Below are positions 1-8,938 of a DNA stretch of 64,000 nucleotides, piece by piece. The position numbers were made by a program, and so were the translations under genes. The DNA comes from Aquimarina sp042434915. GTDB lineage: Bacteria > Bacteroidota > Bacteroidia > Flavobacteriales > Flavobacteriaceae. How positions within the stretch are numbered: position 1 is the first letter of the stretch; each line of letters opens with the position of its first letter. The stretch covers positions 3,472,001-3,536,000 of the forward strand of contig NZ_CP170198.1 in assembly GCF_042434915.1 (NCBI RefSeq). Reading direction: 5' to 3'. The notes beneath the pieces were generated by a model. The model was not told where the DNA came from, did not search any database, and saw only the letters and a list, made by a program, of their open reading frames with translations.

Positions 1-1209
1 GGAGCATCTTTTTTTATGTTACCAGAAAGTAATCAGTTTAATGCGATACCTCAAGATCCTTTAAATCCAATTACAGCTGAAAAAGTGGAACTGGGGAAAT
101 TATTATTTCATGAAACGGCCACAGGAGGAAGTCCAAAATTAGCTACCAATCTGTTTACCTACTCATGTGCATCTTGTCATCATGCGGCTGCTGGATTTAG
201 CGCAGGTATCAGGCAAGGAATTGGCGAAGTTGGAGTTGGGTTTGGTGCTACTGGCGAAAGCAGAATGTTTGATGTAAATGTCCCAGTATCGCAAGCCGAT
301 ATACAGCCCATTAGGTCTCCAACGGTTTTAAATGTAGCGTACCAAGATGTAATGTTATGGAACGGGCAATTTGGAGGAACGGGAACAAATGCAGGAACAG
401 AATCAAGCTGGACTAATATCCCAGAAAATTTTTTAGGTTTAGAAGGAGTAGAGGTACAGGCCATCAAAGGGCAAGGGGTTCATAGATTAAAAATTGATGA
501 AGAATTTGCAGAGAATTTTGGATATAAAACACTTTTTGATAATGCTTTTCCAGAGGTTCCAGTTGCAGAAAGATACTCTACACTAAATGGTGCGCTAGCC
601 ATGGCTGCCTACGAACGAACCCTGTTAACTAATCAATCCCCATGGCAGAAGTGGCTTAGAGGAGAGTATAGTATGCTAAATACTAATGAGAAAAAAGGAG
701 CAAAAGTATTTTTTGGAAAGGGAAAATGTTTTGAATGCCATACAGGACCTGCTTTAAATGACAAAAACTTTTATGCATTTGGAATGGGAGATTTTGGTGA
801 CTCTAATACAGGTATAGTTTTGGATCAAGGAGGTTTTGGAGATGTGGAAAAAGGTCGTGGAGGGTTTACCAAAGTAGCTAATGATGAGTATAAGTTTAAG
901 ACTCCAACTCTTTATAACTTAATCGATAATGGTTTTTATGGGCATGGCGGTACATTTACATCTATTAGAGATGTAATAGAATATAAGATTAATGGTGTGC
1001 CACAAAAATCTGGAATTCCTAGAGAGAATTTGGCCCCGCAATTTGGAGATATAAAATTAAATAAAACTGAAATAGATAATCTAGTATTGTTTATCGAGAA
1101 CAGTTTAAACGACCCGAATCTGTCAAGATATACACCAATTATCGTTAATTCTGGAAACTGTTTTCCTAATGGCGATGAGCAATCACAAGCAGATTTAGGG
1201 TGTATTTAA
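1..1209 (+). CDS. Di-haem cytochrome c peroxidase (MauG/CcpA family), 5' end cut by window
   Basis: Periplasmic di-haem peroxidase-type protein. Two haem c motifs are visible: CASCHH about residue 51 and CFECH about residue 238, counted from the first ATG at position 16. Spacing and length (about 400 aa) fit the bacterial cytochrome c peroxidase/MauG family. The reading frame is open from base 1 and encodes family-like residues before the ATG, so the true start, with its signal or lipoprotein peptide, probably lies outside the window. In this family electrons pass from one haem to a peroxide-reducing or substrate-oxidising haem; which reaction applies here cannot be told. It ends at a terminator shared with the convergent amidase gene. 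Confidence 0.9.
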   Translation, partial: GASFFMLPESNQFNAIPQDPLNPITAEKVELGKLLFHETATGGSPKLATNLFTYSCASCHHAAAGFSAGIRQGIGEVGVGFGATGESRMFDVNVPVSQADIQPIRSPTVLNVAYQDVMLWNGQFGGTGTNAGTESSWTNIPENFLGLEGVEVQAIKGQGVHRLKIDEEFAENFGYKTLFDNAFPEVPVAERYSTLNGALAMAAYERTLLTNQSPWQKWLRGEYSMLNTNEKKGAKVFFGKGKCFECHTGPALNDKNFYAFGMGDFGDSNTGIVLDQGGFGDVEKGRGGFTKVANDEYKFKTPTLYNLIDNGFYGHGGTFTSIRDVIEYKINGVPQKSGIPRENLAPQFGDIKLNKTEIDNLVLFIENSLNDPNLSRYTPIIVNSGNCFPNGDEQSQADLGCI

Positions 1210-1402
1210 GGTGTAAAAATGTGTATAACTAAAATTAGATATTAATGCATATATAGTTTATAGTAACCACCATCAATTTTTTGAGTCTGTACCATTTTAG
1301 CAATATGATAATCTATAAATTATTTTTTATCTGAGCTTATTATATAAGGGATCTTCATAACATAACAAATAATAAGTAACTAAAAATTGTATCTGAATCA
1401 AA

Positions 1403-1439
1403 AACTAAAAAATCCACAATTATGTGGATTTTTTTAGTT
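1403..1439. terminator. Bidirectional intrinsic terminator
   Basis: Near-perfect inverted repeat with core AATCCACA-ATTA-TGTGGATT. It is extended on both sides by A-runs and T-runs (AACTAAAAA on the left, TTTTTTTAGTT on the right). It lies between two convergent genes and can end transcription from both sides. Confidence 0.85.
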
Positions 1440-1488
1440 GTACAATACAATGCACGTTATAATCAAGTAACATAAAAGTATATATTTT

Positions 1489-3771
1489 TTATCTTTTCAA
1501 AAGTTTTATGGTTTCTGTATGCGATCCTGTTATCAATTTTAAAACATATATACCTGGTGTTAATTGATTAGTTGCCGATGAAATATCAAGTGAGCTTTGT
1601 CCTTTGACACTATAGCTACTAGGCATTTTTGAAACTATATTACCAAAAACATCATATATAGAGATAGTCACAACACCATGTTCTGGTTGTACCCAAGTAA
1701 GCGATGCGTTATCGATAATCTCATTGGGATAAACGGTTATTTTGTTTTGATCGTTTCTAGTTGAGTTTTTAGAAAGTGCAGACGCTATTGTGATATCTAA
1801 GTCAGCAGGGAGAGACCAATTACCAACAGCATCTCTTACCATACTGCGAACCTTTCCATTTGCAGTTCTTAGATCATTAGTAGCATCAAGATTGCCTACG
1901 GTAATTAAAGTATTACCGGATGTTCTATATTTATATACCCTAAGATTATCAAACTCCATAGCAGTTTGGTTTGTTCGTAGTGAAATAGCAGCACCAGTTA
2001 CGATAGGACTGCTATCGACCCAATTGAGTAAAAGTTGATTGTTTTTCCAGATTTGAATTACTCCATAAGCAGGACTGTAGGTAACACGATAGGTGGCCCA
2101 GTTCTTGTCTAGTGATACATCTGCAATAGCACGTGAGTACAGGATATTGTTTACAGTTTCATAAATTCGAATTTTATTATCTTCTCCACTAAACCAAAGT
2201 AAATAAGAATTACCACGTTGGGTAAGTAATGGATCTGAAGCCATGATATGTAGTCCAAATTTGCGTGGCCCAGTGGTCGAAACTATTTTTGCATCAAACT
2301 CATAAAGATACGGCAGTCCAGAATCCTGAACTAGGAAGGAACTCCAAAGCGTATTATCAGAGAGAATATTACTCTGTTTTAAGTTACCTGAGCTTACAGT
2401 CCAGTTACCCGCACCTATATCGTAGACACCAAAATCTTGATTAAAATTTTCATTTAAAAAGCCAATACGTCGATTAGCCAGATAACTAGTTCCATATTTT
2501 TCTTGAACTTGGTAATATTTCCTAGTCACCTCGATATTATCATTGTCAAGATAATTTACAGTAAAATCTCCTGTTTGCCAGGTTCCTCCAATTGCCGAGA
2601 TAGTTGTCGTAGGAGGTGTAGTATCACCGTTACAGCCAGAGGACATTAGCAAGTTTACTCCAGTTCTTACGTTGGCTATAGATTCATAACCACCATCTCC
2701 AGGGCATACAGTACAACCGGCATCACGGTGTCCTGCGATATGCGTTAACGAGCTATTTACCGAATAATGGTAGGATGCTCCTAGAGGATCAATAGTTTCT
2801 TTAGTTGCTTTCCAAGCTAATAAGTCTTTTAGTGCATTTTGTGTGGCGTTTGATGGAGTTACAGATGAATAATCCCCTAGCATACAAACCCCCATAGTAT
2901 TACTGTTTTTACCACAAAAGTGGGCGCCAATTGCATTATCGCCACCAGCTCTACCTTCGTAGATCACACCATTGGGATCTACCAAAAAATTATACCCTAT
3001 ATCAGCCCATCCATTACCGTTAATATGATAATTTTGTATGGATCTAACTCTCGCAGCCCAATCGTTACTAGAATTGGAGCCAAACTCATGATGGATTATT
3101 AAGTGTGAGACAGTAGAGGTAGATCCTGCGTTTCTATAAATAGCCCCCCAATCATCTCTACTTACCACCGCTGGTTTTGAACAAGTAGTTCTTAATGCGT
3201 TTTTATTTGTATTCCGAATATTTTTTTGGATGTGTTTGGGGGTTTCTCCAGGGCTATAATTAAAAATTTTTACATTGGTTACCTGTACATCATCAGTAGC
3301 ATCAGTAAATTTTATTCTATACTGTATTTGCTTGGTTTTTTTGTCTAAAAAGATTGGTTTAGAAGTAATGCGTTTACTGGTCTGTTCTTGATGACCATCA
3401 AACATAGCGGTATTCCAGTCAGACCAGGTTTTTCCGTTGTTAGAGGTTCTATAACTAAGAATACTTTTAGAATATTCTAAATATTTACCCGTCCAAACTG
3501 TATATGCAGAGATAAAAGGTTTGGGTTTTTTGATAGAAATTTGTACAGGTTTCAGAATAAGTTCAGCGTTTTCTTGAGTTGCTTTTTTAACAACAATACC
3601 ATTTGCATTAACAGTCATTTTGTTTTTAATAAGAACGCCTTCTTCTTGGGATAAATCAATTGTAAGATTAGAAGATCCTTCTCCTTTAAAGTTGTTAATT
3701 TTGTCTTGAGCGAAGGTTGTAAACATAATAAGAAAACAACCTATCACCATAGGTAGGATATTTTTTTTCAT
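1489..3771 (-). CDS. Secreted N-acetylmuramoyl-L-alanine amidase (PGRP/Amidase_2) with T9SS sorting domain
   Basis: Predicted zinc amidase that cuts the bond between muramic acid and the stem peptide of peptidoglycan. I chose the ATG at 3771 because it opens directly on a signal peptide (MKKNILPM... ending FAQ), nine codons inside the longest frame. After about 190 poorly recognised residues comes a PGRP domain (about 200-375) with candidate zinc ligands in LIIHHE, GHRD and CTVCPGD. A jelly-roll or lectin-like module follows (about 440-660), then a C-terminal type IX sorting domain (about 680-760, beginning ITVYPN and ending IKLLKR). The protein is therefore probably exported and anchored or released at the cell surface. 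It may act on rival or own cell walls; the target is unknown. Confidence 0.9.
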   Translation of the reverse strand: MKKNILPMVIGCFLIMFTTFAQDKINNFKGEGSSNLTIDLSQEEGVLIKNKMTVNANGIVVKKATQENAELILKPVQISIKKPKPFISAYTVWTGKYLEYSKSILSYRTSNNGKTWSDWNTAMFDGHQEQTSKRITSKPIFLDKKTKQIQYRIKFTDATDDVQVTNVKIFNYSPGETPKHIQKNIRNTNKNALRTTCSKPAVVSRDDWGAIYRNAGSTSTVSHLIIHHEFGSNSSNDWAARVRSIQNYHINGNGWADIGYNFLVDPNGVIYEGRAGGDNAIGAHFCGKNSNTMGVCMLGDYSSVTPSNATQNALKDLLAWKATKETIDPLGASYHYSVNSSLTHIAGHRDAGCTVCPGDGGYESIANVRTGVNLLMSSGCNGDTTPPTTTISAIGGTWQTGDFTVNYLDNDNIEVTRKYYQVQEKYGTSYLANRRIGFLNENFNQDFGVYDIGAGNWTVSSGNLKQSNILSDNTLWSSFLVQDSGLPYLYEFDAKIVSTTGPRKFGLHIMASDPLLTQRGNSYLLWFSGEDNKIRIYETVNNILYSRAIADVSLDKNWATYRVTYSPAYGVIQIWKNNQLLLNWVDSSPIVTGAAISLRTNQTAMEFDNLRVYKYRTSGNTLITVGNLDATNDLRTANGKVRSMVRDAVGNWSLPADLDITIASALSKNSTRNDQNKITVYPNEIIDNASLTWVQPEHGVVTISIYDVFGNIVSKMPSSYSVKGQSSLDISSATNQLTPGIYVLKLITGSHTETIKLLKR

Positions 3772-4048
3772 AAAAAGATTGTGGAGTTTGTTAGTCAAAC
3801 TAAAATCGGGAATTAAATCCTATTTTTCAACGTTTCATGCAGTAGAAATCGATTGGTTATTCTCAAAATTTATAAGGTATAACCATATATTCAAGATTAA
3901 GAACATCGTGCCCTCAAGGGTATTAGAACGATATAGGTTACCACTAGAGTATTTGCCTAGATATTTTTTAGGCTTACAAAGTGATATGACTAAAACTCTT
4001 GCTAGTACATAAAATAGTCCTGTTTATTAATTTTGCATATTGATACAA

Positions 4049-4795
4049 TTAATGCATTGTATCTAGGATTTCAATAACTTCAGATTTTTTACGTACCGAA
4101 ACGGGCACACGTTCTCCATTTTTAAGAAGTAAGTATCCTCCTTCAGTTTTAATATACGCACTAATGTATCGTAAGTTTAATAAATGACTTTGATGCACTC
4201 TCAAAAATTGATAGTTTTTGAGTAGTTCTGCAAAATGTTTTAAGGTTTTAGTTACAAAGACCTTTTGGCCATCTGCCAAATGAAATACCGTATTGTTACT
4301 ATCAGATTCGCACCGCACAATATCATCGAGATTGACAATATTAATTTTATCTAAGGTATGCAGACTTATTTTATCAGGTTTTTGCTCTGGTGCCGATAAG
4401 GTATATTTTAAGATGTCTAATCGTTCTTTTGTAGGTTGTAATTGCTCTTTTGCTCTCGCTATTGCTTGACTCAATTCCTCATCAGAGTAAGGTTTTAATA
4501 CATAATCAATAGCAGCAAATCGAAATGCTCTTATAGCAAATTCATCACTTGCGGTAACAAAAATAATTTTTGATTTTAAATTGGGGAAAATCTCTAAAAT
4601 ATCAAAGCCTGTACCATCACCTAACATTATATCCAAAAACAGAATATCTGGTTCTTTTTTGCGTAATGCTTTGGCAGCTTCTACTACACTTTGTGCAGTA
4701 TCAATAATTTTTATGTCTGTATGATTGGTTTCAATGTCACTTTTTAAAAGTTGAAGTGCATCAAACATATCCTCTACTATAATGGCTGTAAGCAT
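4049..4795 (-). CDS. LytTR-family response regulator
   Basis: Cytoplasmic two-component regulator. The N-terminal receiver (1-120) has the acidic pocket E8/D9, phospho-acceptor D55 in FLDIML, T81 and K101. A C-terminal LytTR DNA-binding domain (about 145-248) has the typical RVHQSHLLNLRYI and VPVSVRKK segments. It starts 2 bases after the stop of the upstream sensor kinase gene, so the two form a cognate pair. The promoter controlled is not evident; inverted repeats before the kinase gene are candidates for autoregulation. Confidence 0.93.
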   Translation of the reverse strand: MLTAIIVEDMFDALQLLKSDIETNHTDIKIIDTAQSVVEAAKALRKKEPDILFLDIMLGDGTGFDILEIFPNLKSKIIFVTASDEFAIRAFRFAAIDYVLKPYSDEELSQAIARAKEQLQPTKERLDILKYTLSAPEQKPDKISLHTLDKINIVNLDDIVRCESDSNNTVFHLADGQKVFVTKTLKHFAELLKNYQFLRVHQSHLLNLRYISAYIKTEGGYLLLKNGERVPVSVRKKSEVIEILDTMH

Positions 4796-4797
4796 AA

Positions 4798-7700
4798 TTA
4801 ATAGTCTGTAGTTACTGGAATTTTGAAGGAAATTTCTGTTCCTCCAATACTGTTGTCTTCCAAAATTATTTCTTTGATTTTTAAAGCATCCTTACCAGTT
4901 ATTGAGTCAAGTCGTTCTCGGGTAACGGTTAATGCCATAGATTGGTGATCTGTTTTGGCTTTGTTATTATTTGATTGGAATATACCTACTCCATTATCAA
5001 TTATTGTACAATGTAAAAAATCACTCTTTATTTCGAATTTCAACTGAAGTTTTCCGTTTTGATTTCCTTTTAAAATACCATGTCTAATAGCATTTTCTAC
5101 AAATGGTTGAATAAGCATCGGAGGAATCAGTACTTCTTCTGTATCAACATCATCATCTGTAATTATGATATATGAAAAAGGTTTGCTTGCCATTACTTGC
5201 TCCACCTCAATATAATTCTTTAAAGTCTTAATCTCTTGATCAAGTGTAATATAATCTTTTCTAGAATTATATAAAATCTCACGTAATAAAGTAGCAAAGC
5301 TATTAATAGTACTATTCATTTTACTTGGATTGCTGGTTCCCATTGCTTTTATACCATTAAGTACATTAAAAATAAAGTGAGGATTCATTTGCAATCGTAA
5401 AGCTTTATGTTCAAGCGTTAGTAAATGATTTTTTAATTGTAATTTTTCTTGTACAGCAAGATTTTTTTGTTTCAATTTTGATAAGTACCAAAAAGTCCAT
5501 AGCGATAGTACTAAAATGGCAAGTAGTAACATCGTCCACATAAACCATGTTTTTTTATAAATCGGACTATCTATAAAGAATTGTAGTGAAATCGGTTCAC
5601 TTTCTTTCCACCGGTAATTACGTGATTGCGCGGTAAAATTATGATCTCCATAGGCCAAACCAGCCAAATTTTGTTTATTTTCTTTTGTCCATGGGCTCCA
5701 AGAAGCATTGTCTAATCTAAATCTATACTGAATCTCGTTGGGGTGATCAATATCAATTGTTTGATAACTTAGCGTGAGTTGGGTCTGTGTAGGTTTTAGT
5801 TTTAGGGTATGAAGATTGTTTTGCCATCGTATCCAATTTATAGAATCAATACTTTTGTACGCAATTTCGACATCTTCAAAAAATAATTTTGGCGGACTAA
5901 TCGACCTTGAAGTTTTACCTATTTGATATTTTGATAACCCATAAATAGCTCCAAACCATAAATTACCATTTTCGTCCTTATCAATAGCATTAAGACAGGT
6001 TTCTATACCCAAAAAGCCATCGTTTCTATCATAGTGATAAAGATCAACGATCGTGTGCGACTTGTTGAGAAGTAACTTATCAACACCACGCTCGGTACCG
6101 ATCCAGAGGTTATCATCGTTATCAAAAATCATTTGATAGATATTATCCGAAAATGGATTTTTGGCACCTTTAAGTTTATTAAATTTCAATTCTTTGGTCG
6201 TTAAATCTGCATACCAAATCCCTCTGCCAGCTGTTCCTAGGTAGAGCGTATTGTTGTTAAATAGAAGGCTACTTATAGCTACTCGTTGAGGTAAAACACT
6301 GCCAAAATGTTTTATTTTGTTTCCTTTTATATATCCTAACTGCCCATTTTGGGTCGCATACCAAACGTTACCAGCGGCATCAGCTTTTAAATCTCGGATG
6401 AGTAAGTCATCAATACCATTACGGGTACTAAAAAACTTTAACCTACGCATACGTTTCCTTTTAAAATCATATGTAAACCGAAATATACCCGAAGAATAAG
6501 AGGCGACCCAAACCGTATCGTTACGCGTATAGATACTACGTATCCATTCTGAAGGTAGCCCAGAGTATTTGTTAAGTATGTGTGATGTATAGGTTTTTGT
6601 TGTTAGGGTGTCCGTAACAACAGGCTTTTTTTTGCTATTATCAATAAGGATACTATCTTTTAGGACCAACTCTTTTATTAAAATACCTTTACCATCTGTA
6701 CCTGCCCAAATATTTCCAGAGGTATCGCTAGTAATTGTCTTTATTTTTGTAGAAATCAATTCGTCTTCTAGGTCAATGGGTGTTACCCCCAGAGAGTCAA
6801 TTCGTACGAGTCCTGCTTCAGAATTTGAGGCCCAAATTTCATTATCTCTAGCATGAACCGCATAGACTCGATTTCCCTTCAGTCCATTTTGTTGGTTGTA
6901 ATGAGTAAAATTATTGAAGTAGTACTTATAAAAGCCAGCCCCTGATGTAGCGATCCATATATTTCCGTCGCGATCATTGACGACTTTACGGGTGTGAGAC
7001 ACGGCGAGTCCATTACTTCGGTTGATATTTCCAACAATTTTATAATTATTAGGATTTACTTGATAAATACCATTATTATCTGAAGCCATCCACAATTCAT
7101 TATTCTGTAAAGAAATTGAGTTGATACGCAAAGGTTTTTTAACAGAAAGTCCACGACGGTATTTTGATTTAAGATCAAAAACAAAGAAGCCAGAGTTAAA
7201 TGCAGCAGCAAACATTTTATTTTTATATTGATGAAGCGCTGTAAAGTTTCTCGAAATTTTTCTTTTTAGAGTAGCGGATTTTTCGTCCATGGTTTTGGTT
7301 GTCCATAAGCCTTTGCTTGTTGCAATCCAATAGCGTTTACCATCATATAAAAGGTCATTGATTATACTAGTATTAATGCCTTTGTTCAAGTTAAGCTTTT
7401 GCATACCCAGCGTAGCATTATACGTATACATGCCTACATTGGTAGCTAAATAAATTTTTTCGTTGAAGCGGAATATTTTATTAACTCGCGGACCTTCGCT
7501 ATTGATGAATGAATTTTTATATTTAATAGAAAGTCCTCGTTTGGTCCCGATAAACAAACTGTCGTTGTAAAACTCTAGAGAGTGTATGTAATTTGACAGT
7601 AATCCATCACCTTCATTCCAAGTAGTAAATTGCTCTCCATCAAATCTAGATAACCCACCACCTTGGGTACCTAGCCATAGATATCCGATTTCGTCTTGAG

Positions 7701-7863
7701 TTATATCATAGACCTGTGATTGTGGCAAACCATCTTCTAAGGTAAAAGCGCGTAATTGATATTTTTGAGCGGTTGCACCACCGCTTATTAGTAGCAATAG
7801 ATAGAAAATAGCAGAGTTAATGCTACAAACAAATTTTAGGATTGGGGTAGTTCCTTTTGACAT
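4798..7863 (-). CDS. Beta-propeller sensor histidine kinase (reg_prop, Y_Y_Y, LytS-type kinase)
   Basis: Membrane sensor of 1021 aa. A signal peptide precedes about 14 two-component propeller repeats (repeated I-W-x-G-T/A-x-x-x-G patterns, for example YLWLGTQGGGLSRFD). A Y_Y_Y Ig-like domain (about 670-745) ends outside the single transmembrane helix near residue 770. The cytoplasmic part has a coiled coil and a LytS/YehU-type kinase core (QMNPHFIFN with H829) and an ATPase domain (PPMLIQPFVENAIRHGI). This build is common in Bacteroidetes sensors of periplasmic glycans, but it lacks the fused AraC and receiver of classic hybrids and instead signals to the LytTR regulator 2 bases downstream. 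The ligand is unknown. Confidence 0.92.
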   Translation of the reverse strand: MSKGTTPILKFVCSINSAIFYLLLLISGGATAQKYQLRAFTLEDGLPQSQVYDITQDEIGYLWLGTQGGGLSRFDGEQFTTWNEGDGLLSNYIHSLEFYNDSLFIGTKRGLSIKYKNSFINSEGPRVNKIFRFNEKIYLATNVGMYTYNATLGMQKLNLNKGINTSIINDLLYDGKRYWIATSKGLWTTKTMDEKSATLKRKISRNFTALHQYKNKMFAAAFNSGFFVFDLKSKYRRGLSVKKPLRINSISLQNNELWMASDNNGIYQVNPNNYKIVGNINRSNGLAVSHTRKVVNDRDGNIWIATSGAGFYKYYFNNFTHYNQQNGLKGNRVYAVHARDNEIWASNSEAGLVRIDSLGVTPIDLEDELISTKIKTITSDTSGNIWAGTDGKGILIKELVLKDSILIDNSKKKPVVTDTLTTKTYTSHILNKYSGLPSEWIRSIYTRNDTVWVASYSSGIFRFTYDFKRKRMRRLKFFSTRNGIDDLLIRDLKADAAGNVWYATQNGQLGYIKGNKIKHFGSVLPQRVAISSLLFNNNTLYLGTAGRGIWYADLTTKELKFNKLKGAKNPFSDNIYQMIFDNDDNLWIGTERGVDKLLLNKSHTIVDLYHYDRNDGFLGIETCLNAIDKDENGNLWFGAIYGLSKYQIGKTSRSISPPKLFFEDVEIAYKSIDSINWIRWQNNLHTLKLKPTQTQLTLSYQTIDIDHPNEIQYRFRLDNASWSPWTKENKQNLAGLAYGDHNFTAQSRNYRWKESEPISLQFFIDSPIYKKTWFMWTMLLLAILVLSLWTFWYLSKLKQKNLAVQEKLQLKNHLLTLEHKALRLQMNPHFIFNVLNGIKAMGTSNPSKMNSTINSFATLLREILYNSRKDYITLDQEIKTLKNYIEVEQVMASKPFSYIIITDDDVDTEEVLIPPMLIQPFVENAIRHGILKGNQNGKLQLKFEIKSDFLHCTIIDNGVGIFQSNNNKAKTDHQSMALTVTRERLDSITGKDALKIKEIILEDNSIGGTEISFKIPVTTDY

Positions 7864-7877
7864 TGTAAAAAGTAGAT

Positions 7878-7955
7878 TTGCAACCGAGTAGGTTCGGTTG
7901 CAATTACAAATATAAGGGAACTCCGATTACTAAAAAAGTGAGATAGTAATTGGAG
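7878..7955 (-). promoter_or_regulatory. Promoter and leader hairpin of the propeller kinase operon
   Basis: On the minus strand a perfect -7 box TATATTTG lies at 7914-7907. Just downstream, where transcription should begin, is a perfect 10-bp inverted repeat TTGCAACCGA/TCGGTTGCAA with a 6-base loop (7878-7903), ending 14 bases before the start codon. Upstream of the -7 box is an 11-bp imperfect inverted repeat (7921-7931 with 7945-7955, CTCCGATTACT, one mismatch). The first may be a 5' mRNA hairpin and the second an operator; both roles are inferred. Confidence 0.5.
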
Positions 7956-8011
7956 ACCCCTGAGTGTGATTTTTATTAGGCAAAATAAATCACAAAATAT
8001 AACTTCTTGGT

Positions 8012-8052
8012 AGTGATGGATAAAGGTTTGGGGAACCCTTTATCCTATCACT
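8012..8052 (-). terminator. Stem-loop directly after the small secreted protein gene
   Basis: Long imperfect inverted repeat (AGTGATGGATAAAGGTT against AACCCTTTATCCTATCACT) that begins at the stop codon of the upstream gene. No clear T-tract follows on the minus strand, so a terminator or mRNA-protecting role is only likely. Confidence 0.5.
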
Positions 8053-8618
8053 TAATTAGAAGTTAGTGCATCATATGGTTTTAAGGTTAAAATATCATTT
8101 ACTACAGCATAGCTCTCTTTTAAACTTACATATTGTATAGAAGAATCGTTGTTAAATCCAACCTTTGTTTTAAGAACGTTTCCTTCTATTCCAAAATCTT
8201 GGTTTGGAAAAATATAGCGATAATCACTGTTAGTTCCTTCACAATATACATTTTGCAATTTGGGGATTTCAACTATCGTAGCATCATCTTTAATCATATA
8301 ATAAAAAGCATCTACATGTGCACAACATGCATAATATTCTACCTCAAGTTTTACTATTTCTCTTACGCCTTCTAGTCCTGGATTTTCTAAAGTGCTCACA
8401 AAAACTTCTTCATAAAGTTCGGTATCTGTTATAGTTAGAGGACTAACATCTTTTAAAGTACCGTTGATATCTGTCAAACTAAGAATGTAAGAAGGTGAAC
8501 CATCAGGAGTATTCACTATAGCCTTGTTGATCTTATAATCTGTAGACGGCTTAAATTCTTGAGAGAATCCAAAGTGAAGAATAAATATGAAAGAAAATAA
8601 AAATATATGCTTTTTCAT
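8052..8618 (-). CDS. Small secreted protein of unknown function
   Basis: I do not recognise a family. The ATG at 8618 opens a clear signal peptide (MKKHIFLFSFIFILHFGFSQ, cut after SQ), and a perfect -7 box (TATGTTTG, 8655-8648) lies 30 bases upstream. Longer in-frame starts were therefore rejected. The mature protein is about 168 aa, acidic and apparently all-beta, with a cysteine pair in YYACCAHVDAFYYMI and one later Cys. It probably sits in the periplasm or outside the cell. It is monocistronic and followed by a hairpin. No link to the iron island on its other side can be shown. Confidence 0.75.
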   Translation of the reverse strand: MKKHIFLFSFIFILHFGFSQEFKPSTDYKINKAIVNTPDGSPSYILSLTDINGTLKDVSPLTITDTELYEEVFVSTLENPGLEGVREIVKLEVEYYACCAHVDAFYYMIKDDATIVEIPKLQNVYCEGTNSDYRYIFPNQDFGIEGNVLKTKVGFNNDSSIQYVSLKESYAVVNDILTLKPYDALTSN

Positions 8619-8938
8619 GACGTTAGGGTTTTGAGGGTTACTTGAAGCAAACATACAACGACAATAATGTTTTAAATGAAGCATTTTAGTATTCGCACTC
8701 ATCTATCTAGTATTCGTTTAAACAAATTAGATGAGACTACTTTTAAAGATTTAATTTTTAATTTAATTTATTGTTTTTCAATAAGTAAATTAAGGTTTTA
8801 ACTTAGGTTTTTAGCTGGTATTATATAATTTTAAATTTAATTTAAGTACCGTCATTTTTTATCCAGTTTGCGTCATTTTTCAATTATTATTCTAACCTAT
8901 TTTTGCATTTCAATTTATTTAGATTAAATAAAAATAAA
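8619..8938. other. 320-bp divergent intergenic region
   Basis: Very AT-rich region between the small secreted protein gene (leftward) and the siderophore operon (rightward). It holds a leftward -7 box at 8648-8655 and the rightward promoter/operator at 8898-8937. I see no gene in the remaining 240 bp, only A/T runs. Confidence 0.7.
8898..8937 (+). promoter_or_regulatory. Siderophore operon promoter with putative iron-responsive operator
   Basis: A perfect -7 box TATTTTTG (8898-8905) followed by GCA is trailed, 10 bases later, by a 23-bp element starting TTATTTAGATTAAATA (8915-8937). It contains the perfect palindrome ATTTA-GAT-TAAAT. The same arrangement recurs before the TonB receptor gene (21 of 23 bases identical). 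An element overlapping the initial transcribed region fits a repressor of the Fur or DtxR kind; the regulator is not identified. Confidence 0.6.

Noticed and set aside
3779..4012. Rightward 77-codon frame in the gap between the amidase and LytTR genes
   Set aside because: It starts at TTG, has no recognisable protein features and lies across the amidase upstream region; composition looks like random AT-rich frame.
8868..8905. TTG at 8868-8870 as -33 element of the siderophore promoter
   Set aside because: It is 27 bp from the -7 box, longer than the usual spacing of about 17-23 bp.
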